DNA of 64,000 nucleotides, taken from the NCBI RefSeq assembly GCF_001224225.1, contig NZ_CUEE01000001.1, positions 434,001-498,000 of the forward strand, in the 5' to 3' direction. Below, one piece after another: positions 7,987 through 18,574 of the stretch (position 1 is its first letter; the number at the start of each line of letters is the position of its first letter). The notes under the pieces were generated by a model that was not told the DNA's origin, did no database searches, and saw only the letters and a program-made list of their open reading frames with translations. Position numbers and translations under genes: made by a program. The stretch comes from Staphylococcus borealis. GTDB taxonomy: Bacteria; Bacillota; Bacilli; Staphylococcales; Staphylococcaceae.

Positions 7987-10308
7987 TTATACGTATTTAT
8001 TTATTTCTATGATATGGATGGAGTTCGTCATTACTTTTAAATGATATGTTAGTGTTTCCGCTACTTCTAGTTCTGAAATATCTAATCTAGGGTATGAAAT
8101 ACGGTTCACGTAATCAATCGTTTCTTGGTCCATACCATACGTTGTATTATGTTGTTGCCATACACGATATAACGCGCCATTCTCTTTATCTAACGTATAG
8201 TGTTTAACTTTATATAGACCACTTTGAAGGTCTTTAATTTCAAGTTTAAAGTTCCGTTTCTCCATTACATTAGGCTGTTCTGAAATAGTGTAATATGGAT
8301 TATAATGATCAGCATCCCACACAACGATTTGAAGATGCGTATCATCACCCACAACCATACATTCCTCATTGCGGAATCTCACATGAGATTGCAACATTCT
8401 AAAGAAATTACTTGTAAAGAATGCAGGTCGCTTGCCATCAAATTGATGATATAAATCAATTCCCATCAGACGATGTTCATTCATGACACCATACTTTTGA
8501 TGTAATTCGTAGTTCAACCAGTAGCCTACTGTGCACACTTTCTCATTGATATCTAATAACTGTTTAAATATAATACCCGCTCTAAAATACTCGCCATTTG
8601 TCAAATTAGAATTGCCGGTTAAAGTATTCCAATTCAGCAACATAAGTGGAATCGCTTTATGATTGGCTGGAAGCCATTCGAGTAAGGCTTCTACTGTTTC
8701 GTTAATATGATTTTTCGCATATTGATACTGTATATCTTCAGACACTTCTAAATTAACGACGTCATTCTGATTGGCTTCGAACGCTAACATATGCACCTTT
8801 TCAGCGTGATCTTTAAATAATTGTTTCAAATTATCCTTCTTATCACTAACGTCTTGGTCATGCACAATAAATTTCACGTTAGAAATATAATGTTTAAATA
8901 CGTCATATAATTGTACATATTGTTTCAACTCAATGGCATCTATAATCACTGATAGTTGCATGCTACTACTGTGTGTGGTCATATTTATAAAATGTTTAAG
9001 AATCTCTATCCAATGTGCACAATACGATTGAAATGCTGAAGCGCTACGTGGCGGTCTCAGACGAATACTCAAATGTATTTGGTGATTCATTAAAAATAAT
9101 AAACATTCATCTAACGTCATATATTGATGGCTATGCGGAATAATTTCATCTGATGCGACAACATGCTCTTTCCAAGCGTTATCGTTAACAAAATCTTGTA
9201 CAAGAACCGTATCTAATCCAATTCTATCTTTTACTTCTAATAACTGTTCTCTATAGCGATGTACCCGCAAATTAACAATACTCCCTATTTGAACGATATG
9301 GTTATATTTATTTAAGTGACCAAGACTGTCATCTAACTGGATGTCAATTTCCTTTTGAGGTTCTGCTGATTGAATGACGACATCCATTTGATTATTCACA
9401 AACGACGATAAATATTGAATATACCGTCTGATACTTTGCTTATTCATTGGTTTAATATCCGATTGGTGGCTATCTTCAACATGATATTGCTTACGATAGT
9501 CACTTGGCGTCATGTGATACCATAATTTAAAGTTTTTAGCTAAAGATGTCGAATTGGAGAATCCATTCCCCAAAGCAACATCGGTAATTGAAATATCAGT
9601 ATATTTTAAATCATGTTCAGCATTTCTCGTTCTAACTTTATTAAGATAACTATTAAACGACGTTCCTAATTTCTTTGTGAATAAACGTGACGTATATGAA
9701 CTAGATAAATTGATATAGTCTGCTAAATCATCTAAACCGATATGTTCCATGTAATGTTGATTAATAAATTCTGAGGCAAGACTAGCAAAAACGTCATCTT
9801 TATTTTGCTCATGTATCATTTCTTGTCTTGACTGATACGGAATAAATTTCACTAGCATCTCGATTAATTGAATCATCATTTGATCCATATGCAGTTGATG
9901 AAACTTCCCTTTCCTTAAATAGGTAATGCCTACTTTAGCCAATAACGTTTTAATATCATTATGTATTTTCTGAGATACCTCTTCAAAGTGAAAATAAATA
10001 TTTTTATCTTCAATATAATGAGAGAAATACTTATTTGACAGTCGTAGTGACATATAGCTAACATCTGTATCATCTAGAATCAAAAAATTTTGATAGCTAT
10101 TAATTAAAATTAAATCGCCAACGTGATATTGTCTATTTTGATTCTCACTTTGACAAGTAACATTGCCTTTTAATATTAAGTTCAATGATAAGTAATCAGA
10201 AGCGACATCTTCTTTTTTCGTGTCGAACGTGATTTCATAATTTGTATTCAAGAGGTCTTCATCCACCCTTCTAAACCACTTCTTCTTAACTATCATATCA
10301 AAATTCAA
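7987..10308 (-). CDS. Large AraC-family regulator with C-terminal GH39-like domain (Rsp/Rbf/AryK type)
   Basis: A 773-residue protein with three parts. An N-terminal cupin-like sensor region covers about 1-165. An AraC double helix-turn-helix lies at about 176-275, including IGLDDLADYINLSSSYTSRL and the signature ending TPSDYRKQY. A long C-terminal region of about 490 residues resembles a degenerate glycoside-hydrolase-39/TIM-barrel domain. This architecture and size match the staphylococcal regulators Rsp, Rbf and AryK, which control surface proteins, biofilm and virulence genes. The start is uncertain: the longest frame starts at TTG 10308, an ATG lies at 10296, and neither has a convincing ribosome binding site; a stop codon lies just upstream. 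The ligand is unknown, though a carbohydrate is plausible from the C-terminal fold. Confidence 0.78.
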   Translation of the reverse strand: MNFDMIVKKKWFRRVDEDLLNTNYEITFDTKKEDVASDYLSLNLILKGNVTCQSENQNRQYHVGDLILINSYQNFLILDDTDVSYMSLRLSNKYFSHYIEDKNIYFHFEEVSQKIHNDIKTLLAKVGITYLRKGKFHQLHMDQMMIQLIEMLVKFIPYQSRQEMIHEQNKDDVFASLASEFINQHYMEHIGLDDLADYINLSSSYTSRLFTKKLGTSFNSYLNKVRTRNAEHDLKYTDISITDVALGNGFSNSTSLAKNFKLWYHMTPSDYRKQYHVEDSHQSDIKPMNKQSIRRYIQYLSSFVNNQMDVVIQSAEPQKEIDIQLDDSLGHLNKYNHIVQIGSIVNLRVHRYREQLLEVKDRIGLDTVLVQDFVNDNAWKEHVVASDEIIPHSHQYMTLDECLLFLMNHQIHLSIRLRPPRSASAFQSYCAHWIEILKHFINMTTHSSSMQLSVIIDAIELKQYVQLYDVFKHYISNVKFIVHDQDVSDKKDNLKQLFKDHAEKVHMLAFEANQNDVVNLEVSEDIQYQYAKNHINETVEALLEWLPANHKAIPLMLLNWNTLTGNSNLTNGEYFRAGIIFKQLLDINEKVCTVGYWLNYELHQKYGVMNEHRLMGIDLYHQFDGKRPAFFTSNFFRMLQSHVRFRNEECMVVGDDTHLQIVVWDADHYNPYYTISEQPNVMEKRNFKLEIKDLQSGLYKVKHYTLDKENGALYRVWQQHNTTYGMDQETIDYVNRISYPRLDISELEVAETLTYHLKVMTNSIHIIEINKYV

Positions 10309-10377
10309 TGTCTATGAAGATTGAAAACATGAGATACAATACTAAACGGATTAAATAAGGTATTAAAAAGCAAATTG

Positions 10378-10419
10378 GGAGCGGAACAGAATTCATTTTG
10401 AATTCAGCGTCCCGCTCCC
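10378..10419. terminator. Hairpin repeat copy 2; terminator of betA
   Basis: GGGAGCGG (10378-10385) pairs with CCGCTCCC (10412-10419); the inner GAATTC arms also pair. It belongs to the same family as the elements at 1193 and 19815. It lies between betA and the start of the AraC-type regulator gene. Confidence 0.8.
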
Positions 10420-10468
10420 TAAGTTATCTTCTTTTTCTATTTTTTAGTATTAATTTACTGTTTTACAA

Positions 10469-12175
10469 TTAGTGTTGATAATATGGATCAAATTCCATTG
10501 CACCAGCGTTCTCATCACTCACACCATGTTTGTAATAATCAACATATTGTGGTTCTAATGGTTTTCTACCACGGATGATATCTGCTGCTTTTTCAGCGAG
10601 CATTAATACAGGTGCATGAATATTACCATTTGTTGTACGAGGCATTGCTGATGCATCAACAACACGTAAATTTTCCATACCATGAACTTTCATAGTTAAT
10701 GGGTCTACAACTGCCATTGGATCTGATGCAGGTCCCATTTTAGCACTACATGATGGATGCAATGCTGTTTCACCATCTTTACGTACCCAATCTAAGATTT
10801 CTTCATCTGTTTGTACGGATGGTCCTGGTGAAATTTCACCGCCATTGAATGGATCCATTGCTTTTTGCGCTAAGATATTTCTAGCTACTCGAATTGCTTC
10901 AACCCACTCTTGTTCGTCTTCTTTTGTTGAAAGGTAATTAAAGACAATACTTGGTTTTTCAAATGGGTCTTTTGATTTAATTTTTAAGCTACCACGTGAG
11001 TTTGAATACATTGGTCCTACGTGTACTTGATAACCATGTGCTACTGGTGCTTTTTGTCCGTCATATCTTACAGCAATCGGTAAGAAGTGGAACATTAAGT
11101 TTGGATAAGCAACTTGGTTGTTAGATCTTACGAAAGCACCACCTTCAAAGTGGTTTGATGCTGCAGCACCTTTACGTGCAAATATCCATTGTAAACCAAT
11201 CCATGGCATACGTTTAACATCTAAGCTTGGTTGTAATGACACTGGTTCTTTACATTCATGTTGAATATATACTTCTAAGTGGTCTTCGAAGTTTTCTCCG
11301 ACACCTGGTAAATGCATACGTGGTTCGATTCCTTTAGATTTCAAGAATTCTGCGTCACCAATACCTGATAATTGTAATAATTGAGGTGTATTGAACGCAC
11401 CACCAGATAATATAACTTCACCTGCATCAACCGTATGGTATCTACCATTACGTTTAAATGTTACACCTGTTGCTTTGTTACCATCGAAATGGATTTTAGT
11501 GACAAATGCACGTGTTTTAACAGTTAAATTTTTACGTTTCATTGCTGGGTGTAAGTAGGCTCTTGATGCTGATACACGACGTCCGTTATGCACTTGGCTA
11601 TCAAAAGGTCCAAATCCTTCTTGTCTATAACCGTTAACGTCTTTTGTTTTGTGGTATCCCGCTTCTACACCTGCATCAAAGAATGATTTAAATAATGGAT
11701 TAGTTGCTGGACCACGTTTCAATTTAATTGGACCGTGATGACCTCTGAATTGGTCAAATGGTGTAGCACCGTATGTTTTCTCTAGACGTTTAAAGTATGG
11801 TAAGCAATGTGCATAGTCCCATGATTCCATACCTTCTGGTTCAGCCCAACCTTCATAGTCCATTGGGTTACCTCTTTGGTAAATCATACCGTTTATTGAA
11901 CTAGAGCCACCAAGAACTTTACCACGTGCATGGTCTACTTTACGTCCCATATGTGGTTCTTCTTCTGTTTGATAAATCCAATCGTAGAAACGATTACCTG
12001 ATGGGAACATTAACGCTGCTGGCATTTGAATGAATAAATCCCAAGGATAGTCACTACGTCCTGCCTCTAACACTAATACATCTTTATCTTTATCTTCTGT
12101 TAAACGATTACCTAATACTGAACCGGCACTACCGCCACCAATAATGACGTAATCATATGATTTCTTTTTACTCAT
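10469..12175 (-). CDS. betA: Choline dehydrogenase (GMC oxidoreductase)
   Basis: A 568-residue FAD-dependent GMC oxidoreductase that oxidises choline to betaine aldehyde (CudB in S. xylosus naming). The dinucleotide-binding GGGSAG is at 13-18, the GMC signature [18 protein letters not shown] at about 78-95, and the conserved C-terminal histidine region reads NGNIHAP. The start is ATG 12175, with GGGAGG about 10 bases upstream; the frame stays open upstream but lacks another ribosome site. It lies downstream of betB, separated by 142 bases that contain a hairpin. The pair makes glycine betaine from choline for osmoprotection. Confidence 0.93.
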   Translation of the reverse strand: MSKKKSYDYVIIGGGSAGSVLGNRLTEDKDKDVLVLEAGRSDYPWDLFIQMPAALMFPSGNRFYDWIYQTEEEPHMGRKVDHARGKVLGGSSSINGMIYQRGNPMDYEGWAEPEGMESWDYAHCLPYFKRLEKTYGATPFDQFRGHHGPIKLKRGPATNPLFKSFFDAGVEAGYHKTKDVNGYRQEGFGPFDSQVHNGRRVSASRAYLHPAMKRKNLTVKTRAFVTKIHFDGNKATGVTFKRNGRYHTVDAGEVILSGGAFNTPQLLQLSGIGDAEFLKSKGIEPRMHLPGVGENFEDHLEVYIQHECKEPVSLQPSLDVKRMPWIGLQWIFARKGAAASNHFEGGAFVRSNNQVAYPNLMFHFLPIAVRYDGQKAPVAHGYQVHVGPMYSNSRGSLKIKSKDPFEKPSIVFNYLSTKEDEQEWVEAIRVARNILAQKAMDPFNGGEISPGPSVQTDEEILDWVRKDGETALHPSCSAKMGPASDPMAVVDPLTMKVHGMENLRVVDASAMPRTTNGNIHAPVLMLAEKAADIIRGRKPLEPQYVDYYKHGVSDENAGAMEFDPYYQH

Positions 12176-12263
12176 TATAAATTCGTCCTCCCTTAAATTG
12201 ATTATGATGTCTTTATATTTCATGCTTTTAAGTTCGATACGTACAACTTTATAACTCAAATAA

Positions 12264-12299
12264 ATAGAGTCGCATAGTTGATTTATATTACGACTCTAT
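12264..12299 (-). terminator. Intercistronic hairpin between betB and betA
   Basis: ATAGAGTCG (12264-12272) pairs with CGACTCTAT (12291-12299). The T tract after it on the minus strand is weak (TTTATTT), so it may be a partial terminator or a processing site that tunes betA relative to betB. Confidence 0.55.
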
Positions 12300-12317
12300 C
12301 GCTCTTGCATGGATTTG

Positions 12318-13808
12318 TTATTTGCTAAAGAAGTTCACTGGCTCAGGATTTGTATTCGTTAAAATATGTTTACTAGTTAAATATTCTTCTAATCCTTCTT
12401 TACCTAGTTCACGTCCAATACCTGATTGTTTATAACCACCCCATGGTGCTTGTGCGAAGTATGGATGGAAATCATTAATCCAAACTGTACCAAGTTTTAA
12501 TTTATTGGCTACACGTTGTGCTTTACCGATATCTTTAGTGAAGACTGCACCTGCTAAACCATAAATAGAGTCATTAGCTAATTTAATTGCTTCTTCTTCA
12601 CTATCAAATCCTTCAACAGTCACAACTGGACCAAATACTTCTTCTTGAACGATACGCATTGACGTATCACAATCAGTGATTACTGTTGGTTCAAAGAACA
12701 AGCCAGCTTGTAAATCTTCTCGTTCTGGGCGTTTACCGCCAATTGCGATTGTAGCGCCATCTTCTTTTGCAATTTCCATGTAGTTTTCAATCTTACTGCG
12801 GTGTTCTGTAGAAATTACAGGTCCCATTTCAGTATCATCATCGAAACCATTACCAAGTTTGATTTTACCTACACGATCAATTAACGCCTTCTCAAAGTCG
12901 TCTTTAATATTGTTGTGTACTAAAATACGTGACCCTGCTGAACATACTTGACCTGCGTGGAAGTAACCACCATTCAAGGCTTGATCCACTGCAACTTCAA
13001 AGTCAGCATCATCAAAAATAATATTAGGATTCTTACCACCAAGTTCTAATGCAATGTTAGTAACATGATTAGCAGCATTCTTCATGATATGTTTACCTGT
13101 TTCAATGCCGCCTGTGAATGAAACTAAATCTACTTCTTCATGACCTGATAGTGTATCTCCGATCTCTTCACCACTACTTAATACTAAGTTGATAACACCT
13201 TTAGGGAAGCCAACTTCTTCCATCAATTCGAATACACGAATTGTAGTTAACGGTGTGATTTCACTTGGCTTCATAACAAGTGAGCATCCTGTTGCTAATG
13301 CTGGTGCAATCTTCCATGAAGCTTGAAGTAATGGATAATTCCAAGGTGTGATTTGTGTTACGACACCAACAGGTTCCTTAACGACCTTACTTTCAGTGTT
13401 TGGAATTGGTGAATTGATGATTTCGCCACCATCTTTATCTGCTAATCCAGCGAAATAAGTAAATACATTGGCGATGTCATCCATATCTGCATATGATTCT
13501 CCTAATGTTTTACCAGTATCTAATGTTTCTAATTTAGCTAATTCATCACGATGCTCTGTAATTTTATCTGCAATCGCTCTTACTTTTTTACCTCTGACTT
13601 CACTTGTTTCTAATGACCACTCGGCATCTTCAAATGCGCGACGTGCTGCAAGTATTGCTCTTTCTGCATCTTCAGCAGTACCTTCTGCAACCGTAAAGAT
13701 AACTTCTTGGTTATAAGGATTAATAATATCTCTTGTATTTTTATTTGAACTTTCTACCCATTCACCATCGATATACTGACGGTTAGACAATTTCTCTACA
13801 AGTTCCAT
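12318..13808 (-). CDS. betB: Betaine-aldehyde dehydrogenase
   Basis: A 496-residue NAD(P)-dependent aldehyde dehydrogenase (GbsA/CudA type) that converts betaine aldehyde to glycine betaine. The general base Glu255 lies in ELGGKNP and the catalytic Cys289 in GQVCSAG; the cofactor loop FTGGIETG is at 231-238. The start is ATG 13808, seven bases after a perfect GGAGG; a TTG directly upstream is ignored. It is the first gene of the betB-betA transcription unit and is divergent from cudC, whose product is expected to repress it until choline is present. A possible -10 element (TATGAT on the minus strand, 13867-13872) lies upstream. Confidence 0.93.
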   Translation of the reverse strand: MELVEKLSNRQYIDGEWVESSNKNTRDIINPYNQEVIFTVAEGTAEDAERAILAARRAFEDAEWSLETSEVRGKKVRAIADKITEHRDELAKLETLDTGKTLGESYADMDDIANVFTYFAGLADKDGGEIINSPIPNTESKVVKEPVGVVTQITPWNYPLLQASWKIAPALATGCSLVMKPSEITPLTTIRVFELMEEVGFPKGVINLVLSSGEEIGDTLSGHEEVDLVSFTGGIETGKHIMKNAANHVTNIALELGGKNPNIIFDDADFEVAVDQALNGGYFHAGQVCSAGSRILVHNNIKDDFEKALIDRVGKIKLGNGFDDDTEMGPVISTEHRSKIENYMEIAKEDGATIAIGGKRPEREDLQAGLFFEPTVITDCDTSMRIVQEEVFGPVVTVEGFDSEEEAIKLANDSIYGLAGAVFTKDIGKAQRVANKLKLGTVWINDFHPYFAQAPWGGYKQSGIGRELGKEGLEEYLTSKHILTNTNPEPVNFFSK

Positions 13809-14070
13809 CAAACGACCTCCGTTAATTTTGTTAAATTTTTATTTAACGAATTTTACAGAACTAGGTTATCATACTTTTCATAGCCTTGCAAACGATATAA
13901 AACGACACAATTTTTGAGATAGACTTGAAAATACAGTGTCAAAAGTGCTAATAATAAATATGCGATTTTGAAACTTTTCACCAAACACTTTATAATGATT
14001 TAGAATTGAAAAATGAACGTCTTCGTTTATTTCTCTTTAAAAAACTAATAAGTAACAATGGAGGTGCACC

Positions 14071-14625
14071 ATGGCACGTTCAACGAATTATGACCAAAAA
14101 ATTGAAGAAGCAAAAGATCTTGTTATCAATTCAATCGGTGAAACAATGGATTTGTATGGTACAAACCGTAGCGTCGGTAATCTATACGGCACAATGGTCT
14201 TTGAAGGCAGTATGACGCTTGATGAGATGCGTGAACATTTGCAAATGAGCAAGCCGAGCATGAGTGCTGGTGTCAAGAAACTACAAGAATTTGATATTGT
14301 GAAACAGCAATTCACTCGTGGCAGCAGAAAGCAACACTTCATTGCAGAGAAGAACTTCTTCCAATTTTTCCGAAACTTTTTTACACAAAAATGGGAACGT
14401 GAAGTTGACACGAACTTAGAAGCCGTTGAAAAAGCGCAATTATTGTTAGATGAAATATTAAAAAACGCTGACTTAGATGAAGCATCTAAAGCAGAAGTTG
14501 ATAAAATCCAAGCACAATTGGATCATACAAAGCAATATTGTAAATGGCTTGAAAACTTAAGTAACGCGATTGAAAGTGGCCAAATCTTCGAACATTACCC
14601 AATTCCAGAAAAAGAAGATATTTAA
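14071..14625 (+). CDS. cudC: Choline-responsive GbsR-family repressor CudC
   Basis: A 184-residue protein of the GbsR/MarR-like winged-helix family. The recognition helix is about residues 59-74 (MSKPSMSAGVKKL), followed by the wing FTRGSRKQHF; the C-terminal half is a helical dimerisation/ligand domain. In Bacillus and S. xylosus this family represses the choline uptake and oxidation genes and is released by choline. The position here, divergent from betB and convergent with the choline transporter, matches the cudTCAB arrangement. ATG follows GGAGGTG. It shares a perfect bidirectional terminator with cudT. Confidence 0.88.
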   Translation: MARSTNYDQKIEEAKDLVINSIGETMDLYGTNRSVGNLYGTMVFEGSMTLDEMREHLQMSKPSMSAGVKKLQEFDIVKQQFTRGSRKQHFIAEKNFFQFFRNFFTQKWEREVDTNLEAVEKAQLLLDEILKNADLDEASKAEVDKIQAQLDHTKQYCKWLENLSNAIESGQIFEHYPIPEKEDI

Positions 14626-14678
14626 AAAAGCTAGAAGATTTTCGAAAGTATGACACTTCGAAAATCTTCTAGCTTTTT
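14625..14678. terminator. Bidirectional terminator between cudC and cudT
   Basis: A perfect 22-bp inverted repeat with arms 14625-14646 and 14657-14678 and a 10-base loop, flanked by A and T runs on both sides. It overlaps the end of the cudC reading frame and separates the convergent genes. Confidence 0.92.
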
Positions 14679-14683
14679 ATTAT

Positions 14684-16306
14684 TTATAAGTTATCATCAT
14701 GTGGTTCTTCTTTAACTTGAACAATACGTAATGAACGTCGTTCAATTTCTTTATGCTTATCTGCCCTTGTTTCCAGTTTAATCCGGTCTCTATTAAGCGT
14801 AATAATAAATGAAATCATCATAAAGATAAATATCACAATTAATGGCACACTCGCTAAGATAGATGCAGTTTTCAATACCTCAAGTGCACGTTCTCCTCCA
14901 ACTAACATCAGTGAGAAAGGTAATAAACATAACGCAAATGCCCAAAATAGACGGTTAGCTTTTAATGGTTCGCCAACAACTTTTTTCTGTGATGCAGCAG
15001 CTAAAATATATGAACCTGAATCAAATGTTGTTGCTAAGAATAAGAAAGCAGAAATCAAGAATAATACAACAATCAATGTTGAGAATGGCAATTGATGCAT
15101 TACTTGAATAATCGTCGCTTCAGTACCATGCGTATTTAAAAAGTTAATCACATTAAATTCGCCTGTAATCTGTAAGTACACTGCATAGTTACCAAAGATA
15201 CCAAAGAACAATAGACAACCTAATGTACCATAAATAATCGTACCTAAAATAACTTCTTTAAGGCGTCGTCCTTTTGAAATACGCGCTATAAACAGACCGA
15301 TAAATGGTGCGTATACTAACCACCATGACCAATAGAATATCGTCCAATCTTGTGGGAAGTTAGTTTCTTTGCGTCCTTCAATTCCACCGAAAGGTTCCAT
15401 CCAAGTAGCCATATGGAAGAAGTCTCTTAGCATATTACCAAAACTTGTAATTGTCGTTTCCATTATGAAAATGGTAGGACCCACGATAAACACAAAGCCT
15501 AGTAATAAGAATGATAACCATACGTTAACATCACTTAATTTTTGAATTCCCTTTTTCAGACCAGAATAGGAACTTACTGCAAACACAACTGTGATTGTCA
15601 ATAAGATAATTGAACGTACAACCATATTTTCGCCATCGATACCTGTCAATTTCTCAATACCTGCAGAAATCATAGGAACACCGAGCGCAAGTGATGTTGC
15701 AGCCCCGCCAAGTAGTCCGAAAATGAATAATATATCTACTAATTTACCTAAAAATTTATCTGTTTGTCCTTTAAGAACTGGACGACATGCTTGACTAATT
15801 TTGTAAATAGGTTGTTTCTTAACGAATACTAAATAACCAATAGGTAGTGCTGGTAAGACATAAATCGCCCATGCGATTGGTCCCCAATGGAACATACCAT
15901 ATTGCGTGGCATATGTAAGTGCTTCATCTGACATCGCTTTTGCACCATTTGGTGGCACTTGATAATAGAAAGCCCACTCAATGACACCCCAATATAATAT
16001 GTCTGATCCAATACCTGCACAGAATAACATAGACGCCCAACTGAAGTTATTAAATTCAGGTCTATCCGTTGCTTTTCCAAGCGTCACATTACCGTAGCGA
16101 CCGAACGCAATATATAATACAAAGAATAAAACGGCTAATCCCATAAATAAATACACTGATCCAATTGAATTGGATATCGCACTGTTGATATCAGTAATTA
16201 CTTTTTCACTGGCTTCCGGAAAAATCATCATCGGTGTAACAGCCACAAGTAATACGACTACCGTCCCTATAAAAGTCGGCCAATCCATAATTTTTTCTCG
16301 TTTCAA
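14684..16306 (-). CDS. cudT: BCCT-family choline transporter
   Basis: A 540-residue betaine/choline/carnitine transporter with about 12 membrane segments and the Trp-rich stretches typical of the family (for example FYWSWWLVYAPF). Genetic context with betA, betB and cudC makes choline the probable substrate, imported with sodium or protons. The start is the TTG at 16306: GGAGG lies seven bases upstream, while the next ATG (16288) has no ribosome site. The hydrophilic C-terminal tail after the last membrane segment (RADKHKEIERRSLR) resembles the osmosensing tails of other BCCT carriers. Confidence 0.9.
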   Translation of the reverse strand: MKREKIMDWPTFIGTVVVLLVAVTPMMIFPEASEKVITDINSAISNSIGSVYLFMGLAVLFFVLYIAFGRYGNVTLGKATDRPEFNNFSWASMLFCAGIGSDILYWGVIEWAFYYQVPPNGAKAMSDEALTYATQYGMFHWGPIAWAIYVLPALPIGYLVFVKKQPIYKISQACRPVLKGQTDKFLGKLVDILFIFGLLGGAATSLALGVPMISAGIEKLTGIDGENMVVRSIILLTITVVFAVSSYSGLKKGIQKLSDVNVWLSFLLLGFVFIVGPTIFIMETTITSFGNMLRDFFHMATWMEPFGGIEGRKETNFPQDWTIFYWSWWLVYAPFIGLFIARISKGRRLKEVILGTIIYGTLGCLLFFGIFGNYAVYLQITGEFNVINFLNTHGTEATIIQVMHQLPFSTLIVVLFLISAFLFLATTFDSGSYILAAASQKKVVGEPLKANRLFWAFALCLLPFSLMLVGGERALEVLKTASILASVPLIVIFIFMMISFIITLNRDRIKLETRADKHKEIERRSLRIVQVKEEPHDDNL

Positions 16307-16670
16307 TTATGTTCCTCCTCAAAATAGTTGTTTCGATAAAAATTAAAAAACCACTTTCTTGTCACGGTTTATTCACATATTGACGATATCTAAAATTAAA
16401 TAAAAATGCAAATTACATTCAAATTATACTTTTCAGTTTATTGAATAAATATATATTTCAGACATATTTTAAAGCTTTAGAAATTGCTATAACAACAGCG
16501 TTAAATTTAAACTTAACGTATTTAACAAATTTTATTTTGTATTATTTTTGCATAATCATACCCTTATAATGAATTTATATTTATTTAACATTTTTTAAAT
16601 TTCTCATTTTACTCCTAAAAAAGACTACAAATCATCGAGCATGTCGCCCAAAAATTTGTAGTCTCTATAT
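16307..16670. other. Intergenic region upstream of cudT
   Basis: About 360 bases, very AT-rich, with no convincing reading frame. It should contain the cudT promoter, read leftward. Its right end holds the terminator of the dicarboxylate carrier gene (16622-16664). Confidence 0.6.
16622..16664 (-). terminator. Terminator of the dicarboxylate carrier gene
   Basis: AGACTACAAAT (16622-16632) pairs with ATTTGTAGTCT (16654-16664), with a T-rich tail on the minus strand. Confidence 0.85.
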
Positions 16671-17963
16671 TTAAAATCCTAATATCGATTTTATTAAGAA
16701 TCCAACTATAATCGATACGCCAATCGCAAAGAATCCTGGAATAATGAAACTTGTTGCTCGTGTACGTCCAGTCTCATCTAAATTAACCGCAAATAATAGC
16801 GTTGGTTGTGCAGGAATAACGAAGTTGACATTGAGCGTTTGCACCATTGCAATAAAGTACATTGGTGGAATGCCCATACTCATAACAATTGGCACCATAA
16901 TCGATGCGGTTGCAGTTTGAGAGATGACGATCATCGCCACTACAGCAACTAAGACAATGACTAACCAAGGTATAGATTGGATTGTTTGTCCGATATCCTC
17001 TTGAATAATTTTTAAGTTTTGAGGTGCGTTAAATACAGTTGCACCTAACCAGCCAGGTCCGAGTACTGCAAAGAGTGCACCAATAGCGGATTGTGCAATA
17101 TTGGAAGACAAGATATCACTCGTATTAATCTTCATCATTAATAGATTAATCGCAACACTCAAATACATAAAGAACTGTACAATTTCTGTCATTGTTACGT
17201 TAACTTGTTCACCATCGACGTTAAAGGCTGGCATTAAATTTGGAAAGATACCAAATGTTAATATTGCTGACACACATAGTAAAAAGCTAACTACACCTAA
17301 TTTAGTTTTAGTTGAAAATGATTGTTTAACAGATACTTCAGGTGTATGCGCCATTTCACTCGGCGTAACTGATGTCTTTCGACCGACAAACGTACAAAAG
17401 ACACTTAACATTAGCATTGTAATAATCGCTGTAGGTAATACAATACTTAAATATTGTCCCATCGATATATGATAACCTGCCATTACCGAAATAATGTAGG
17501 CTGTTGCTGATGCTGCCGGACTACATAATAAAGCTAAATTAGCAGTCAATACAGAAGCAGTAAGCGGTCGCTTAGGTTGTATATTAGCCTTAACCGCAGT
17601 TTTGGCAATAATAGGTTCTAAGGATAACGCAATATTTGCTGTACCTACGCCAAACACAAATAAAAAGACAATCATTGGCGCTATAAAAATAATCGATCTT
17701 GGAAAGCGTTCGATAACTTTGGAAGCGAGAAAGACTAAATAGTCAATACCTCCTGTAGCTTGCAAGGTACCACCAGCGATACCAATGGATAAAATAATTA
17801 ATACTGCAGTAACAGGCGCTGAACCTGGGGGCAATTGAAAGCCAAAGATCATTATGAGTTGTGCCACAATGGCGAAGATACCACACCCTAATGCACCAGC
17901 CGCACGAAGCCCTAATAATATAGCTAGTATCATTATGATGATTTCTACTACAAACAGTAGCAT
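16671..17963 (-). CDS. Anaerobic C4-dicarboxylate carrier, DcuA/DcuB family
   Basis: A 430-residue, highly hydrophobic protein with about 10-12 membrane segments. Its N-terminal half aligns by eye with E. coli DcuA: ATGGIDYLVFLASKVIERFPR corresponds to the Dcu stretch around GGLDYLV, and FGVGTANIALSLEPIIA to the Dcu stretch around GTGNISL. Dcu carriers exchange fumarate, malate, aspartate and succinate. In a fermenting Staphylococcus it would import malate or aspartate or export succinate. It is a monocistronic unit with GGAG upstream of ATG 17963. The exact substrate is inferred from family only. Confidence 0.82.
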   Translation of the reverse strand: MLLFVVEIIIMILAILLGLRAAGALGCGIFAIVAQLIMIFGFQLPPGSAPVTAVLIILSIGIAGGTLQATGGIDYLVFLASKVIERFPRSIIFIAPMIVFLFVFGVGTANIALSLEPIIAKTAVKANIQPKRPLTASVLTANLALLCSPAASATAYIISVMAGYHISMGQYLSIVLPTAIITMLMLSVFCTFVGRKTSVTPSEMAHTPEVSVKQSFSTKTKLGVVSFLLCVSAILTFGIFPNLMPAFNVDGEQVNVTMTEIVQFFMYLSVAINLLMMKINTSDILSSNIAQSAIGALFAVLGPGWLGATVFNAPQNLKIIQEDIGQTIQSIPWLVIVLVAVVAMIVISQTATASIMVPIVMSMGIPPMYFIAMVQTLNVNFVIPAQPTLLFAVNLDETGRTRATSFIIPGFFAIGVSIIVGFLIKSILGF

Positions 17964-18140
17964 GATGAAAGCTCCTAACTTTTCTGAAAATTATTGTGAT
18001 TTTTTTAACATAAATAGTTTATCACTTGCAGATGTCAAAAGTATAGAATTGTAGATAATTTAAAATATTAAATGTAAATAAAATGTGAACTCACATTCTG
18101 ACATACTCATTTCAATTAACTATTATCCCACTCTAAAAAA

Positions 18141-18175
18141 CCTTGAAAGTATGCTGCTTCTAGCATCTTTCAAGG
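18141..18175 (-). terminator. Terminator of the 84-residue membrane protein gene
   Basis: CCTTGAAAG (18141-18149) pairs with CTTTCAAGG (18167-18175), with further pairing of ATGCT and AGCAT inside the stem. Confidence 0.82.
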
Positions 18176-18188
18176 TCGATATTATCTA

Positions 18189-18443
18189 TTATTTTGGATG
18201 GTCATCTTTGAGTGTTCCTTTTTTAATTGGGGCCGCTTCGTAATCACCCTCGATTTCTTTATCTTCAGTATGACCTTTAGCCATTTCTACATTTTTCTCA
18301 GTTTCTTTACGCTTTTCTTTTTTTGAACGCTTATCATACGCACGTTCTTCTAGTAATGATCCCCAAATAAGGCCACATATCACCGCAATCGTTACGATGA
18401 TAATTAATGCTAATATAATCCATTTGATTACATCAAACGTCAT
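18189..18443 (-). CDS. Small single-pass membrane protein of unknown function
   Basis: An 84-residue protein with one N-terminal membrane helix (about residues 7-29, WIILALIIIVTIAVICGLIWG). A highly charged, Lys/Glu-rich tail follows (KRSKKEKRKETEKNVEM) and probably lies in the cytoplasm. GGAGGGTGACTAAAG precedes the ATG, so translation is well supported. I do not recognise a family. It stands alone between the dicarboxylate carrier and ssaA, with its own terminator. Confidence 0.72.
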   Translation of the reverse strand: MTFDVIKWIILALIIIVTIAVICGLIWGSLLEERAYDKRSKKEKRKETEKNVEMAKGHTEDKEIEGDYEAAPIKKGTLKDDHPK

Positions 18444-18574
18444 CTTTAGTCACCCTCCTTTACGATTCACATATACAATCTAATATTAATTTCACTTATT
18501 ATTATGTTTCCCGTTATACCTCCGCTTCAATCACACGATGCGCTATCTTGACATGCCCTTTTCCAAAAAGAAAA

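Noticed and set aside
14088..14411. A 107-codon minus-strand frame opposite cudC
   Set aside because: It is antisense to a conserved regulator, has no ribosome site, and its content (Cys/Ser/Phe-rich) is that of a shadow frame.
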